This document shows positions 22,335-34,215 of a stretch of 64,000 nucleotides of DNA, piece after piece. The translations under genes were made by a program, and so were the position numbers. The notes under the pieces were generated by a model, which was not told the DNA's origin, did not search any database, and saw nothing but the letters and a program-made list of their open reading frames with translations. The first letter of the stretch is position 1, and each line of letters opens with the position of its first letter. Location of the stretch: contig JBITNC010000001.1 of NCBI GenBank assembly GCA_050084985.1, forward strand, positions 112,654,001 to 112,718,000, given 5' to 3'. The DNA comes from Nageia nagi (lineage: Eukaryota > Pinophyta).

Positions 22335-24890
22335 AGACATATTGGATTAAAATTATATCCTTTACCATTCTATTACCGATAATCATTCTTATGAATGAGG
22401 CATGAGAAATAATGAATGTTTAATAGTAGAGTTGAGAGATATGGAGACTCTATTAGAGTAGTATGTTGATGATGGAATTTCTTGAATCTAATGAATGATG
22501 GATGTTTAATATTTTAAATGAGAAACATGGATACTTCATTGGTATAGGGTAGTATGTTAATGATGCCATGTTTTAGATTTATTGAATATGATTCTAAGAA
22601 TCAAATATGCTTTTTTGAGTCATGTTATTAATATGGTAAATGGTTGGTTTCATGAATATTCAAAAATAGAAACTAGAGTTGGTTATGCTTTGAATATATT
22701 ATTTCATCCATGGATTTTGAAAAAAAAAAAAAAATTAAATACTTTATGTGTAAGTAATATGAATAAAGAGGTATCCTCACATCAATAAGTATTTTCCATA
22801 CTATGAAGAGTTCATGAATAATTTTACTTATAATTGATGCATATTTGATGTTTATGCTTTATTTTATGGAATGTTGGATGGATGATAATCAATTAAATAA
22901 AATAGTGAACTAGATGAGGTTATCAGTATTGGTGAGAATAGTTGATGAGGGAGAGTTTTCATATGAGACTTCTAGAATGATAATTTTTTGGTGATTCTTT
23001 AGAATGTGCAACATAAGTATTTATTTTTAAATGCATGGGTGAAATTACTTAAAGATACTTTGCAAGAGTTAAAGTGACTTTATGTTTGATATATTTTTTG
23101 GATTGAATGCATATCTTTTTCATTTATGCATTTAGTTATGTATTTCATAAGAAATAGGTGTTCTGATCTCTTGAAACTTCTACTTACCTCAGAAACTCCT
23201 AGTAGGACTCGATTGGATCAAGGAAGGAGATTGCAAAAGATTAACTAAGTTGTAGACTTGTAAAGTTAATGATTATATTTTTATAAATTAGCATGAAAAA
23301 GCATAATGTTATGATGGCCCTTCTTCTTGTGCATTTATTCTCATTTATTTATTTAATAGGCCATGAGGTTGTTTTAGGCAAAATTAATATAAGTGTTCTT
23401 TCATATGAAAGTTAACATTATTAAGTAATAGTGTTCCTTAAAAACCTGATCGATTTTTATCATTAAGAATAATAACTCTATTATATGTATGATAGACATT
23501 GATGAGTTCACAAACTTTATGTTTATGACTAGTAGTATATAAGCTTGATATAATTGTGAGGAAAACCATTATTTGTATACGTTGATTTGATGGTATGGAG
23601 AGAAGTGTTAGGCATGCATAAAACTATCATTACTACTTGCATGGTCATTTGGCATTACAAAGGAATAATATTGGTTTGTATTCATATTTGTATTATCATT
23701 AAATTGGCATGAAGGAATTATTGATATAATTAATTATATTAACATCACCTTCCAAGATGTTGGTACTCTCATAAGTAAATGATCGTACTATTGATTTGCA
23801 TGCATTACTTCCATTAATTAATGTTAACTTTGATGACAATATTGATTTTTCTATTAGTTGTATGCATTGATTATCTCAAGTAAAATAAAATTTATATGAA
23901 AAAATGATTGACATCATGAATTGTATATTAACTTATATAGCTATGATTTTTTAATAATAAAAAATATTAAACGACATCTTAAAAGATAAAACATGTTTAT
24001 GAGTTCATGAGGTAACCCTAAACAAACTACATGCGATGCATTTTAACTAACAATTTAGTATTCTCGAACTTCAAGAGAAGAAATCCAGAAAGCTTTATCA
24101 TGAAGAATAAAATAAATCCATAATATCATTAACAAAGGACAAAAACAAAGGTTGCTGCATAAGATAAAAGTTTTACTTTTCTACGTCCTACAACATGCTT
24201 ACAAATAAGTATATCCAAAGCATCATCATCAATTCCTAGGTTGGCACTCCTTATATCCCTGCAACAAATGTCATATTTTCCAAATCTTAACATTCAGTGA
24301 CGGTTTGAATAAGATAGGGAATCAACCATAGCCCCTTAATCCGGTACACTTTCAAATTATGCTTGTGTCTGTAGACCATTGTTTGATCTTGTCTTACGTC
24401 ACATCAATATATTTCAATTTTCATATGCTTAACGGTATATCTCATTGGCGACAAATATGTTAACTTAGTGGGGACATATTTACGAGTACGCTCAATTACT
24501 TATTCATGGCAGTAATGCATTACTCAGATAAGCAAATCCGTGGCATGCATTTCCCCTGGAAGAGGACGCTTCATATTTAGTCCGCCAGTCTCACTATGCA
24601 TTGAGTAGATCATGTGATTCATCAACTATTTGTGGAAACCCAAAACTACTAAAGTGATGAAATTACGTGTGAAAATTTTAACGTTTAATAACCTACATAG
24701 ACCAATCCGTAGACACGGCATTCGTATTCCTAGTTCCAGACTTCCGGTCCGTAGACACGGCACCGTTAAGAATTCATTTCATGCCAAATGAAATAAACGT
24801 CTTCCTTTTTCCATTGTTCGAGATGTTTTCTTTTCCATCGACCATGCGCTACTGTTTCTTTTATCAAGACAATCAATGGATCGATAACAT
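22335..24890. other. Intergenic DNA downstream of the oxidase, no gene seen
   Basis: AT-rich, with a poly-A run at 22721-22733. From about 24200 the sequence becomes less AT-rich and more unique in character, as expected for the 3' flank of the gene on the minus strand. Confidence 0.45.
24705..24762 (+). repeat. Short direct repeat, TCCGTAGACACGGCA twice
   Basis: The 15-mer occurs at 24706-24720 and 24748-24762. The core CCGTAGACACGG is itself partly palindromic. Role unknown. Confidence 0.6.
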
Positions 24891-25064
24891 TTTCTACTCT
24901 TGAAACCCGTTAATGGCAAAGCACATCTCCTAAAAAGAATCGGATCTCAAACATCTGGAGTTTTGGTTCAGAAGAACACAAATGAAATGGAAAGTAGTAT
25001 ATATTTTGTATTGAATTTGAAACGAAGTGGAAGAATATCTTTTCTACCCACAAATGCTTTAAAA

Positions 25065-25070
25065 TTTATT
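25065..25070 (-). terminator. Candidate polyadenylation signal of the oxidase gene
   Basis: AATAAA on the minus strand, about 30 bases past the TAA stop. The distance is short, so other signals further downstream may also be used. Confidence 0.45.
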
Positions 25071-25098
25071 ATATTTCAGACCAAACACAATCTAGCTT

Positions 25099-26721
25099 TT
25101 AAGACAGCTTAATCCACTTGGCTACGCTTGGAATTCCCTTGTGAACCACGAAAAGCATGTAATACCCGGGTGGCGCTGTAACGGAGTTTGGGGGTGCCGT
25201 GACTGCAGAATAATATGTTCCTTTCACACGTTTGGGGGCGCTACCTGCCAACACCAGCAGCCTTTGATTCATTGAATATGAATGGGTGGTGAAGGAAGGC
25301 GCGTAAATATGGATTTCAACGTTGTTCGGCGTGTAATTGGAAACTGTAAACTCCACTGTGAAGCTTTTGCCATATCCAACCGAGGAAGATGACAAGGAAC
25401 TTATGGTTGGTCTCTCATCTCTATAATTGCTGTCTAGATAATAAGGGCTGTACGCTTCCAGACGAAGTTCGGTTGGATACGTGACGCCCGACATTACGTA
25501 TCCAACGTGAGGATTCGATCCTCCAACGAAGATTCGTCCATCGCGCAATACATTTGCACTTGAATGATACATCCTCGGAATCGTGGAGGCGGCTAGTGTT
25601 GTAAATCGGTTCCCGGGAACCGCATTGGGTCTGTAGAGATAAGGAGCGAGCGCTGGATTCGTTGCCGACTCCCAACCGGCAGTGCCTTTCTCTGCTCCGT
25701 TTATTATAAGAATTTCTCCATTGGGGAGAATGAGCATGTCACCCATGACTCGTGGAGATGGCATGTTTTCCATCGCCCACGTTGGATTGGCATCCGTGAT
25801 CACCATCCTCCCGCAGCTCTGCAGAGCGTCGACGAAATTCCCAGCAGTGGCAGAGGTGAAACTGTTGGCAGGAGAACCTCCGCAGATGAGAATCTCCACC
25901 TTCTTAAATCCATCGGAGGCCGTCAAGGGCAGCATGACAGACGAACCAGACGAGGGATAATTCCTCGGCCCGTCTGGAATTCTGGGAAACGTCCTCACCA
26001 CACGGTTTTTTTTGTAATCGAGCAATATGGAATCCTGATTGGCGAAAACATACAGATTGCCATCGGATGACAGGTGAAGATAAGGGTAGAGATTGTTCTC
26101 CTCGTTTGCAGTATTGGTCTGTGAAAGGAAGGGAAGTCTGTAGGATCCCTCTCCCGACCTTTTGGGCTCGAATTCATAGGAAAACGCTCGTCTGCCTCCC
26201 ACGACAATAATTCGATTGTCTGGAAGAATCTGGTTGGAAGCATACCACCGATTCTCCGCAAGCTTAGAAGGGTGAGGGTCATCCCAATCGCATTTAGAAT
26301 TGGAACATGGGCTGAAGGAACGGACGGCCTTGCCTCCGTCGTTGTATCCACCCGTGCTGACGAGAGTACCGTCGGCGGCGAAAGAACCAGAGGAGCACCA
26401 CGTGTCAGTGAAGACCATGAGTGGTCTGAGGCTGTTTTGGGCGATGTTGTACTCGATGGAGTGAGCCCAGCAGTCGTGTTGGAGTGCTAAGTCGTTGGGA
26501 TTGTCTCTGCACTGTCCGTTGTCAAGAGGGAGCTGAGAGGGACCGTAGTCCGTTCGATCAAACATGACGATGGTATCTTTGAAGGTGGTGGCCATGTGCA
26601 TGGCCGAAACCCCACCGTTGGCCACAAGAAGCTGCCATGACCCCGCCAGCGGCTTCTCCACCTGACCCTCCAACGCCCTTACAAACAACGCCAGGCATAC
26701 AACAAATTGAAGGACCCTCAT
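25099..26721 (-). CDS. Glyoxal/galactose-oxidase-type copper radical oxidase, secreted
   Basis: This is a single-exon frame of plant aldehyde (glyoxal) oxidase. The family oxidises simple aldehydes or primary alcohols in the wall or apoplast and releases H2O2. The open frame extends to 26778 (559 codons). I choose the methionine at 26721 (540 residues, usual family length) because MRVLQFVVCLALF is a typical signal peptide and because the TATA box at 26801-26810 puts the likely transcript start close to the first ATG. The in-frame ATG at 26757 is the alternative. In the 559-residue numbering the catalytic set is complete: C128 (DTWCSSGS) and Y179 (RWYAS) for the thioether cofactor, Y404 and H405 (RMYHSS), and H499 (TTHSY) as copper ligands. 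Kelch-like GG repeats fill the middle (IIVVGG, IFVGG), then a C-terminal immunoglobulin-like domain. No stops or frameshifts are seen. The base composition is far more balanced than the surroundings. It lies inside a pair of inverted repeats. Confidence 0.93.
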   Translation of the reverse strand: MRVLQFVVCLALFVRALEGQVEKPLAGSWQLLVANGGVSAMHMATTFKDTIVMFDRTDYGPSQLPLDNGQCRDNPNDLALQHDCWAHSIEYNIAQNSLRPLMVFTDTWCSSGSFAADGTLVSTGGYNDGGKAVRSFSPCSNSKCDWDDPHPSKLAENRWYASNQILPDNRIIVVGGRRAFSYEFEPKRSGEGSYRLPFLSQTNTANEENNLYPYLHLSSDGNLYVFANQDSILLDYKKNRVVRTFPRIPDGPRNYPSSGSSVMLPLTASDGFKKVEILICGGSPANSFTSATAGNFVDALQSCGRMVITDANPTWAMENMPSPRVMGDMLILPNGEILIINGAEKGTAGWESATNPALAPYLYRPNAVPGNRFTTLAASTIPRMYHSSANVLRDGRIFVGGSNPHVGYVMSGVTYPTELRLEAYSPYYLDSNYRDERPTISSLSSSSVGYGKSFTVEFTVSNYTPNNVEIHIYAPSFTTHSYSMNQRLLVLAGSAPKRVKGTYYSAVTAPPNSVTAPPGYYMLFVVHKGIPSVAKWIKLS

Positions 26722-26800
26722 TTTAATTGAACGCAATTGCACTTGAAGACTGAACATCTTTCTCTTCTCTGCTTGCACATGAATATCTAGGCATGGAAGG

Positions 26801-26810
26801 TATTTATATA
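26801..26810 (-). promoter_or_regulatory. TATA box of the oxidase gene
   Basis: TATATAAATA on the minus strand. Plant transcription normally starts 25-35 bases downstream, near 26770-26780, which leaves almost no leader for the ATG at 26778 and favours 26757 or 26721. Confidence 0.6.
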
Positions 26811-27467
26811 GCTAGAATTGCGTTTTGCTAGCTGACGTGGGAGATACTGACGGCTGCCTTATTAGAATAGAAGTTGTTCTGAGACTTAGTATGGTGTCGT
26901 GGTTTGAATGAACAATATACCACGTTTGAATGTAACAGGGTTAGGTGGGGGGTATTTCACATAGAGGGCCCTGCAGTTGCGTGTATGGCGAAAAATGAAT
27001 ATGGTCCATCACCTTTCCAACTCAAACACGTAACAACTATTGTATTCCTCGCTGTGTACGTAGAAGCATGGCAGCCCTTCAGCCTTCCGGCTTTCCAACA
27101 ATGTGTAGAAGGAGCCGTTTTTCGAAGATTCCGCTGGCCTGTACATCGTCTTCACAATTAAAAGCAACTTAGTCCTGATTATTATTTGGAATCCACAGCT
27201 GGTAATGCAACGACTCTTTAAACATGATGACGCTTTTCACTGTGAAAAATGAGATGTTGCACTTCACGTTCCGGATAAGCCAAAATTTAATAGCTAACGA
27301 CAATGTCTTTGCTTCATCACAAGGGATAAAATTTCACGCGCTGGGCTGCTCAATTTTCTATTCAGTAATAGAAAACATGTACCACCTTCGTTACTCTATG
27401 TTGGAAGAATACATACACGATACGGTGTATATTTACTGTGCTTTTTTTTTTTGCTTATATAAGATAA
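26811..27467 (-). other. Upstream region of the oxidase gene
   Basis: Balanced-composition unique sequence between the TATA box and the right inverted repeat, and the probable promoter region. The plus-strand open frames at 26904-27161 and 27224-27622 show no domain, and the second runs into the repeat; I do not regard them as genes. Confidence 0.4.
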
Positions 27468-28003
27468 ACGTTGAACTTAAGGTGCAGAGAAACGTCTTTC
27501 CTTTAGTTGTTTACTTTGGATTCTCCCTCAATAAAATATTTATTTATGATTTTAAAAGATTTCTTGGACAAGACCATACCGGAATCTTGATCTTGCTAAA
27601 GCTCTCTCAATTCTGCCTTTAAAATTATCATTATTATTTTCTGTATTTGTATCACGTCAAAATTTAGTACGTCACACTTTAGTCAATTAACAACCACCAA
27701 ATGTAAAAAGTTCGCTAATAGAAGTGAATGGGTAAAAGAAAGTTATAGAATTTAAGTATTTTGTTATGAAAATTAAAAACAATAATTTTTTTAAAAAAAG
27801 TGATTTTATAATAATAAAAAATAATGGAAGGTGGAGAAATTATTCATTATTTATGAGTAAGTTTAATAAATAATGTTGAGAGAGTACAATGAGAGATAAA
27901 AAGGAGGTAGAGAATTCATTTGATACTTGACAAAATTTTGTTATATAAGTTTTATAGAAAATAGCAAATTTTTGTAAAATATGTAATCTTTCATATACTA
28001 GCT
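27468..28003 (-). repeat. Right inverted repeat flanking the oxidase locus
   Basis: Reverse complement of 17369-17973, from CGTTGAACTTAAGGTGCAGA to CTTTCATATACTAGCT. It lacks about 70 bases of the left copy because of internal deletions. Flanking sequences diverge on both sides and no target duplication was recognised. Confidence 0.85.
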
Positions 28004-31000
28004 ATTGCAACCTTGTGCAATGGGTATGTCATAGATTAATAATTTTGCTCTTTGATTTTAAGTGTTATTTTTTATTAAAGAGATAACATAATCAAAACAT
28101 TTAATTAATATGTATTTAATTAATTAATAAATAAGTTTCCAACAAGTCATTTAAAAATTCAATTATTTTCTAATAGTGAAACACAAATTAGGTACCTTGG
28201 AAGCGATTGAGTTGAAATCTTTCTCTTGGACATCATTTTCTCTCCGCCAACTTGATCTCTTCATCCTCAACAATTTCCCCCTCCTCCTTTTCATCTGCAG
28301 AAACCCTTATGGTAGGTCAGCATAAGAGGTTGCTCTTCCACTAGAATTGCCGGCTTTTTAGAGTTATGGAGTGGCTCAATGGAAGTGTTATCTCTAAAAT
28401 GCACACAACCAATAGTAGATTCCAAGATGTCTTAAAAAATAAGAAAATTAAAACTAGAAAAAAAAAAAACTATTAAGAGAATGAGGTACCCCTGCTAGTA
28501 GTATTATACTTTTTTGTAAGCAATTTAGCAAGCAGTTGGAAGGAGAGATGGGAGTTGAGATTAGAAATGGTAAGAGGAAAGTTTAATAGTCGATGTAGAA
28601 GTGGTGTGATGTAGTGGTTAATGTCTTTATGGTGATGGCTAGAGGAGCACCCTGCTGGTAAGGGTATTTTTTTACACCTCGTTGATTTTATTATCAGTAT
28701 AGAAGTGGAAGCCATCACACTGTTCCACAACTTAGTTATTGAGTGTAGCTATGTGGCATCTCATCTAATTTGCACTTGATGCATTCTAAGGTTTCAATGC
28801 CCAAAAAGTGATTGATAGTAGTATTTATCATGGTTTGAAATTAACAAATCTATACTTCATGTAGGATTTTTGCATTGCTCACTCCATTCATTAATCCTAA
28901 TAAAGCCAAAAGCAAAGTACACATCAAAGTTATTTTACTCTCTTTATGTCAAAGTACCCTGTTACTTGTAAGCCCACTAAAAATAATTTATTATTCACTG
29001 AATGTTCTCTATTTACTTCAAATATTTCTCCTTTCATTTCTACAATTCGCATGCTTCCTTCTCCAACTCTTTACTCTACAATAGCAGATGATTCCTAAAA
29101 AATAACATCGATAATCAACAACATTGTATATTCATACAAATATTTAATAACAATACTTTTTTGAAAAATGAGATGATGGAATAATGAAATTGGTTTGCAT
29201 TAATTTGCATCACCAATAATCTCCATAAGAATATTCTCCACATTTGAAATAAAGAAATCGATTTGCATACCTCATAGCAATGTTCTTTGCAACAGTCCTA
29301 AGGATAAACTTGGTTGCAAAACTATAGTCATTGCATAGTTGGAGGTTTTTCACAACCTTAGTAACATTTCCAACAAAGTCTTTAATAACTTGAACATAAT
29401 TTCCAACTTTTCTAAGTAATTATTTATCTTTAGCTTCCATATCATTCAATGTAGGTATTGTATTTGGAAATATAATTTGTTACCTTCATCTTACTCAATA
29501 GTTTCTTCAAATCACCATAGATCTCATGTGTTCAATCTATCTCCTATAACAAAAGCATGAATACTTTGTCAACTTCAATCTAAATACATCTAAGAGTGTT
29601 CTTATTTCCTCTTTCTTTCATCAATTTCCTTACTAAGAACATCATCATCGCTACCCACTTTAGTATAAATATTTGAAAGGAGAACATATGGGTGGGTGCA
29701 AGAAGTTGGGTCAACTTTAAAGCTAAAATTGGAAGTGTTTTCCTTGATTTTCAAGTTTGGGTATGATTAATCTCAAAAATTGAAGCATTTAGACATGGAA
29801 TCATGAAAAGGTCATTGGGATGAAAATGTAGTGCTTAGAGTCTAGTTTTCAAACATATAATATTTTCCAATACCCAAATCATAGAATTTAAAATTCAATA
29901 GGATGAAAAAAAATTATTTTTTAAAAAAACTACTTTTAGATCATACCATGCATGTGTCCATCCACCATAATTTGATTAAAATCAAGGTATTTTCTAAAAT
30001 CCTTTTAAAATAAGATACCTAACACATTGAATCTTATCTTGGATATTTTTCCATAATTTTTTAATCAATATTTTTTTATTAATTTTATACCAAACATGTT
30101 TGTGGTTTCAAAAAATGCTTGTGTCCGTCTACCATAATTTGATCTAAACTTAATCTTTTTTCTTTTTTCTTTTTTTTAAAATTCTTATAGAAAATTCTAT
30201 GAAGTTTGTCCTCGTATAATTTATTTTTTAGAACTTCCAAAAAAAACTTATTAAGAAACTATAAGACCCTCATATTTCAAGCATATAGACCATATTTACT
30301 AAAAAATAATTAAAAATATAAAATCTTATCCAATTGTAAAATAAGTTACATATTTGAAATCTAGACTCTTGAATCTATAATGGATTTTAATTTCATAAGA
30401 AAATTCTATCAAAAACTCCATCAAATGTATGCATGAAGTTGAGATTTTCTATTAAACTTGCCATGAACATATACTTGCAGATCCAAGGCTAAGTGTTGGT
30501 TCACCAAGCCAAGTTTTTGAGCTTAAATTTGAGGCAAAATTGTAGATTCAAATATCAAGATCTTGATTTTTTTGACTTCAAGTTTTTACTTAGCAGATTT
30601 TCCCCACTTCCCCTTGAAGTAGACCCAACATCTTGCTTTAACCCATATTATGGAGTATATTTAGTCTCCAACAAAAATAATTGTTACCACATAATCCCTA
30701 CTCCTCTATTCATAAATGGTGTACATGTACCAATAAGACTTCATTGCATAACCAATTTGGTTCTTTGTGTAGTGAAAAGTGATCAATAAAGATAGGAATA
30801 ATTATAATAAGAGTCGCTAAAATACCCATCTACTAGTCCTACTCGGCTATTTGCAAGTAGAGCACATAAACATGCTATGTTATTTGCATAGCTATTTTCA
30901 ACCATTCTTTTAGGGATTTCTATACGTTCTTTTAGAATTCCCATCATGGCACATGCTAGAAGGATATAACAAAGGTTTCAAGGTTGGGATTTACTCTTGA

Positions 31001-31825
31001 AAATTGTACCTACTTAAAATTCTCTCTTGTTATCTATATTTTATTATCACTATGCATCATGAGGCTATAACTATTGCATGCATCTCATCAAATAACTCAT
31101 ATGCATTCTCTATGTTTCACATTTTGTGTACATGTCTACTAGTGTATTCACCATTACAACATCTAATCTGATTTTAAAGATCCTTTGGAGTGGGATTTGA
31201 TAGTGTTAGAAAAGGTGGAGAAGAGATTCTCCAACAACCTAAGTGTGATGCCAACTATCCACATTATTGGAAGAGTAGCCATGCTCAACCACCACATAAA
31301 GCTAACAAACACATGACATAATAAATTGACACTCCAAAAAATTTGCATCATTAGACATGTTCTAAAAATAATTGAAAATCATCGATTCAACATTATGCAT
31401 TCTCCCTCTCCAAAGAAAATACCTACGATGTGAATATAACTCTCCCAAGTGAAAAACAAACTATCATTATCCTATATAACTAATTTGTATTCCAAAAACA
31501 CATATACAAAGGAATCCTAAACATATACCTTGTATATCAAAAATCAAACATTAGTATATTTAAATTAATTTAACAACTTATGTGCATACAAAAAAATAGA
31601 ACAAGTTAAAATTAAAAAGTAAGAAACAAGTAATACATAATTATATTGAAGAAAATCTTATGTAAAATTTTTATTGAAAACAAAAACATGAAAAAATATA
31701 ATCTAATACATGTAAGTACTTTTGAAGTAAACAAATATATACTTTGATTTTATGTGATAAAAGAACAACCATTTATTTTTAGCACAAAATTATTGTGTCT
31801 ACAACTCATAAGAAACTTGTGGGAA
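28004..31825. other. Intergenic DNA, no gene seen
   Basis: AT-rich. The longest open frame (98 codons, 30493-30789) has no motif I recognise. The 85-codon minus frame at 28473-28730 and the frame at 28875-29084 are also unconvincing. No LTR, repeat array or RNA gene was recognised. Confidence 0.45.
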
Positions 31826-31830
31826 GTAAC
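31826..31830. repeat. Target-site duplication (left) of copia 2
   Basis: GTAAC precedes the 5' LTR and is repeated at 41444-41448. Confidence 0.9.
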
Positions 31831-32334
31831 TGTTAGAATTTGTAATGAAATATTGTGAATATCTAAACTCCTTGTAAGTTCAATTAATCACTTAAAGGAT
31901 ATGTAGATACCTTAAGGGATTAATTGAATTCTTTATTATGTGTGGACTTTGACCTAACCATGGGGTTAGTTGGTAGGTTAAAGTTAGGTCACACATTTAT
32001 TGTAACCCTAACCTTACCCTTGGGTTAAAGGGAGGTTAGGGAGGTGCTCTCAAGCTATAAATAGAGGGCCTCTCCTCTTGTAAACATATCTAAGTTTTGG
32101 AGTAATATTACTCTACTAGGTTGTGTAGGAGAGAGCAAGAGAATAGTTGTAAGAGAGGCATAGATTGAGAATAGAGAACTAGTTGTGGATGTACTCCCAA
32201 GGAGGGAGGAACCACATTATATTGGTGTCATATTGTGTGAATGTGTTAGTAGCTTGTAGATGTTGCATGTTGAATGTGATTGAGCTTTCTATAGTCTTGG
32301 ACCTTTTGGAATTAGAGTAGTGCTAATTCCATCA
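31831..32334 (+). repeat. 5' LTR of copia element 2
   Basis: 504 bp, TG...CA ends, with TATAAATA at 32056-32063 before AGAGGGCCTCTCCTCTTG. It differs from the 3' LTR at about eight sites. Confidence 0.95.
32056..32063 (+). promoter_or_regulatory. TATA box in 5' LTR of copia 2
   Basis: TATAAATA in the middle of the LTR, identical in the 3' LTR at 41165-41172. It marks the U3/R region. Confidence 0.7.
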
Positions 32335-32336
32335 AG

Positions 32337-32350
32337 TGGTATCAGAGAGC
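32337..32350 (+). other. Primer binding site (initiator tRNA-Met) of copia 2
   Basis: TGGTATCAGAGAGC, two bases after the LTR. The first ten bases match the tRNA-Met primer complement perfectly. Confidence 0.85.
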
Positions 32351-33004
32351 TTGGTGTGGAAGCTCTTCTTCTACATTTTGGAGGTGCTTCATCCTTCTCA
32401 AATTTGGAGATCTTAATCCTAATCTTCATTGTAAGGTAAAAGGTTTGCAAAGGTATAACCTTCTATCCTTCTTTAACTAAGTTCATTATGATACTAATCT
32501 TTTGTATGATTATGCTAGCTCAATGTCTTAGCAATACCATAATATATTTTTGCTACTCTCTTCTTATGAACAATATTTTATGTTAGTAATCTATTTTTAA
32601 TGTACAAAGAAAATGCCTTTTTTTTGTGAGCAAAAATATATTATGATAGCATCTTATTGAAAATATTTTTTACAATAGTCTTTTGTGAAAAATATCAAAA
32701 AAAAAGGGAGGAAGGTGCAATTTTTTTTTACATATTTTATTGTTAAAATAAAGTGGAGGACTTTATTTACAAGTTTTTTTTTGAAATATTTAAATTCTAG
32801 AGGCAATTTTTTTTAAAATTTTAAAGCAAATATAGAGATATTATTGTTATTGTTGAAAAAAGAGGAGAAAGGTATTTAACAAGAAAAAGGAAGATTTACC
32901 TTCACTTTATTTACCATGTTTTTCAATTTTTTACAAAATTAGTATTAAATTGAAAATATTGTAAAGTTTACAAAGTTTACAAAACAAAATTAATTTTTGA
33001 AAAA

Positions 33005-33589
33005 AATATTGTGAGGGCCACATAGAGGGCCACGTTGGTTGAGCGGTGGTCTTCCTCCTCCCCGCAGCCTGCTCCCTCGGAGACAACATGGAGGTGGCCT
33101 GAATCGTTGGAAAATCCTGCCTTCACCAGAAGAGATTGAAACGCACCGCTCACAAACATGGACCCCATCCTATCCAAGCCATTTACTTCCTTGCCTCAAA
33201 ACCAGCCTATCTCATAGTAGCATAAACTGATCCAGAAATTTTCATATAAACGCAAGACGAACAGAAATTCACCTCATTTTGCACCAAATTTTGTTACTTC
33301 AAAAACAATTCTTCAGCTTCATACAGGCAACAAAATCTACCTCCAGAGGTGTGAAAATTTGCTGTGAAGCTCATTAATTTGGTGAATGTTCCAGATGTGA
33401 GAACATAAATATTTTTAGTCTACTGTGGCAAGGGTTTAGCTTGGGATCGACTTCAAGAATCAAACTCGAGACCTTGAAGTAGAGAAGCTCCTCGCCAGTA
33501 GCTAAGAGGCATGCTCTTTTCAGCCTGGTGAATCACCTCTCCCATCCTCCTCCCTCGCACGTAAATAGTGGAAGCATAGGGAAGCACAC
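33005..33589. other. GC-richer captured segment upstream of the PPR patches
   Basis: Composition changes sharply from the AT-rich leader to sequence rich in CTCCTCC and CCCTCG words. Short open frames occur on both strands (33039-33230 plus, 32977-33177 minus, 33453-33755 minus), but none gives a recognisable domain. Probably foreign to the element, like the PPR pieces that follow. Confidence 0.4.
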
Positions 33590-34215
33590 GAATTGCTTGA
33601 CAAGATGCACGATGTAGACACCGTTGCATGGATTGAAATGATCGTAGGATCCACACGTTTGGCGTACGCCCATGAAGTTTTCGACTGTATGACTGAATGA
33701 GACATCTTCTCGTGGAAGTAGTCTTGTAGGCTACCAAAGACATGGCTTTCCTCAATAGGTAATGACACTATTTCACCAAATGCAACAAACACCAGCAGTA
33801 GTCCAACCAGATCATTTCACCTTTTCCATCATTGCAAAATTGGGAAATCTGGAACAGGGTTTATACATACATGAAAGACTCTTTAAAAACCAGATTTCTG
33901 TCACATGTTGTAGTTGTGAATGCCATGGTAGACATGTATGCAAAACTTGAAGCATAGGGAAGTCACGTGAAGAACGCACGATGTCCTTCTCCCTCATGTG
34001 CATCGACTCCCTCCTCCCTCGCCAGCAACCTCACCTCCCTTTGCCTACTCCCAACTCGCGCTCTCTCCATGCGAGTTGTTTGACTACGTGATTCAGACAT
34101 AGTGATCGTAGGATATGCACAAAATGGATTTCCTGAAAAGGCCAGAGAGATTTTTAAGCATATGCAATTATCACACGTAAAGCCAAACTTTGTAACCTTT
34201 ACCGCCATTCTTCCA
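33590..34215 (+). pseudogene. Captured PPR (pentatricopeptide repeat) gene fragments
   Basis: Plus-strand patches read like plant PLS-class PPR motifs. They are DKMHDVDTVAWIEMIVGS then LAYAHEVFDCMTE (33596-33700), FHQMQQ with VQPDHFTFS (33765-33830), AKLGNLEQGLYIHERLFKN (33833-33890), VVVNAMVDMYAKLEA (33908-33955) and VIVGYAQNGFPEKAREIFKH to VKPNFVTFTAILP (34101-34215). They are separated by frameshifts, stops and GC-rich filler (CTCCCTCCTCCCTCGCC) and cannot encode one protein. PPR proteins normally bind organelle RNA. This segment lies in the copia 2 leader in the sense orientation and is a rearranged gene copy. Confidence 0.8.

Noticed and set aside
22721-22733. Poly-A run as the tail of a LINE, SINE or processed copy
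   Set aside because: No upstream retroposon body or target duplication could be recognised.
25421-26490. Open frames overlapping the oxidase in other frames (25421-25675, 25682-25960, 25995-26351, 26272-26490)
   Set aside because: They are shadows of the GC-richer oxidase coding sequence.
27224-27622. 132-codon plus-strand open frame
   Set aside because: It runs through a homopolymer T stretch and into the right inverted repeat, shows no domain, and has no counterpart frame in the left repeat.
30493-30789. 98-codon plus-strand open frame
   Set aside because: No domain, no promoter seen, and no supporting neighbours. Possible chance frame.
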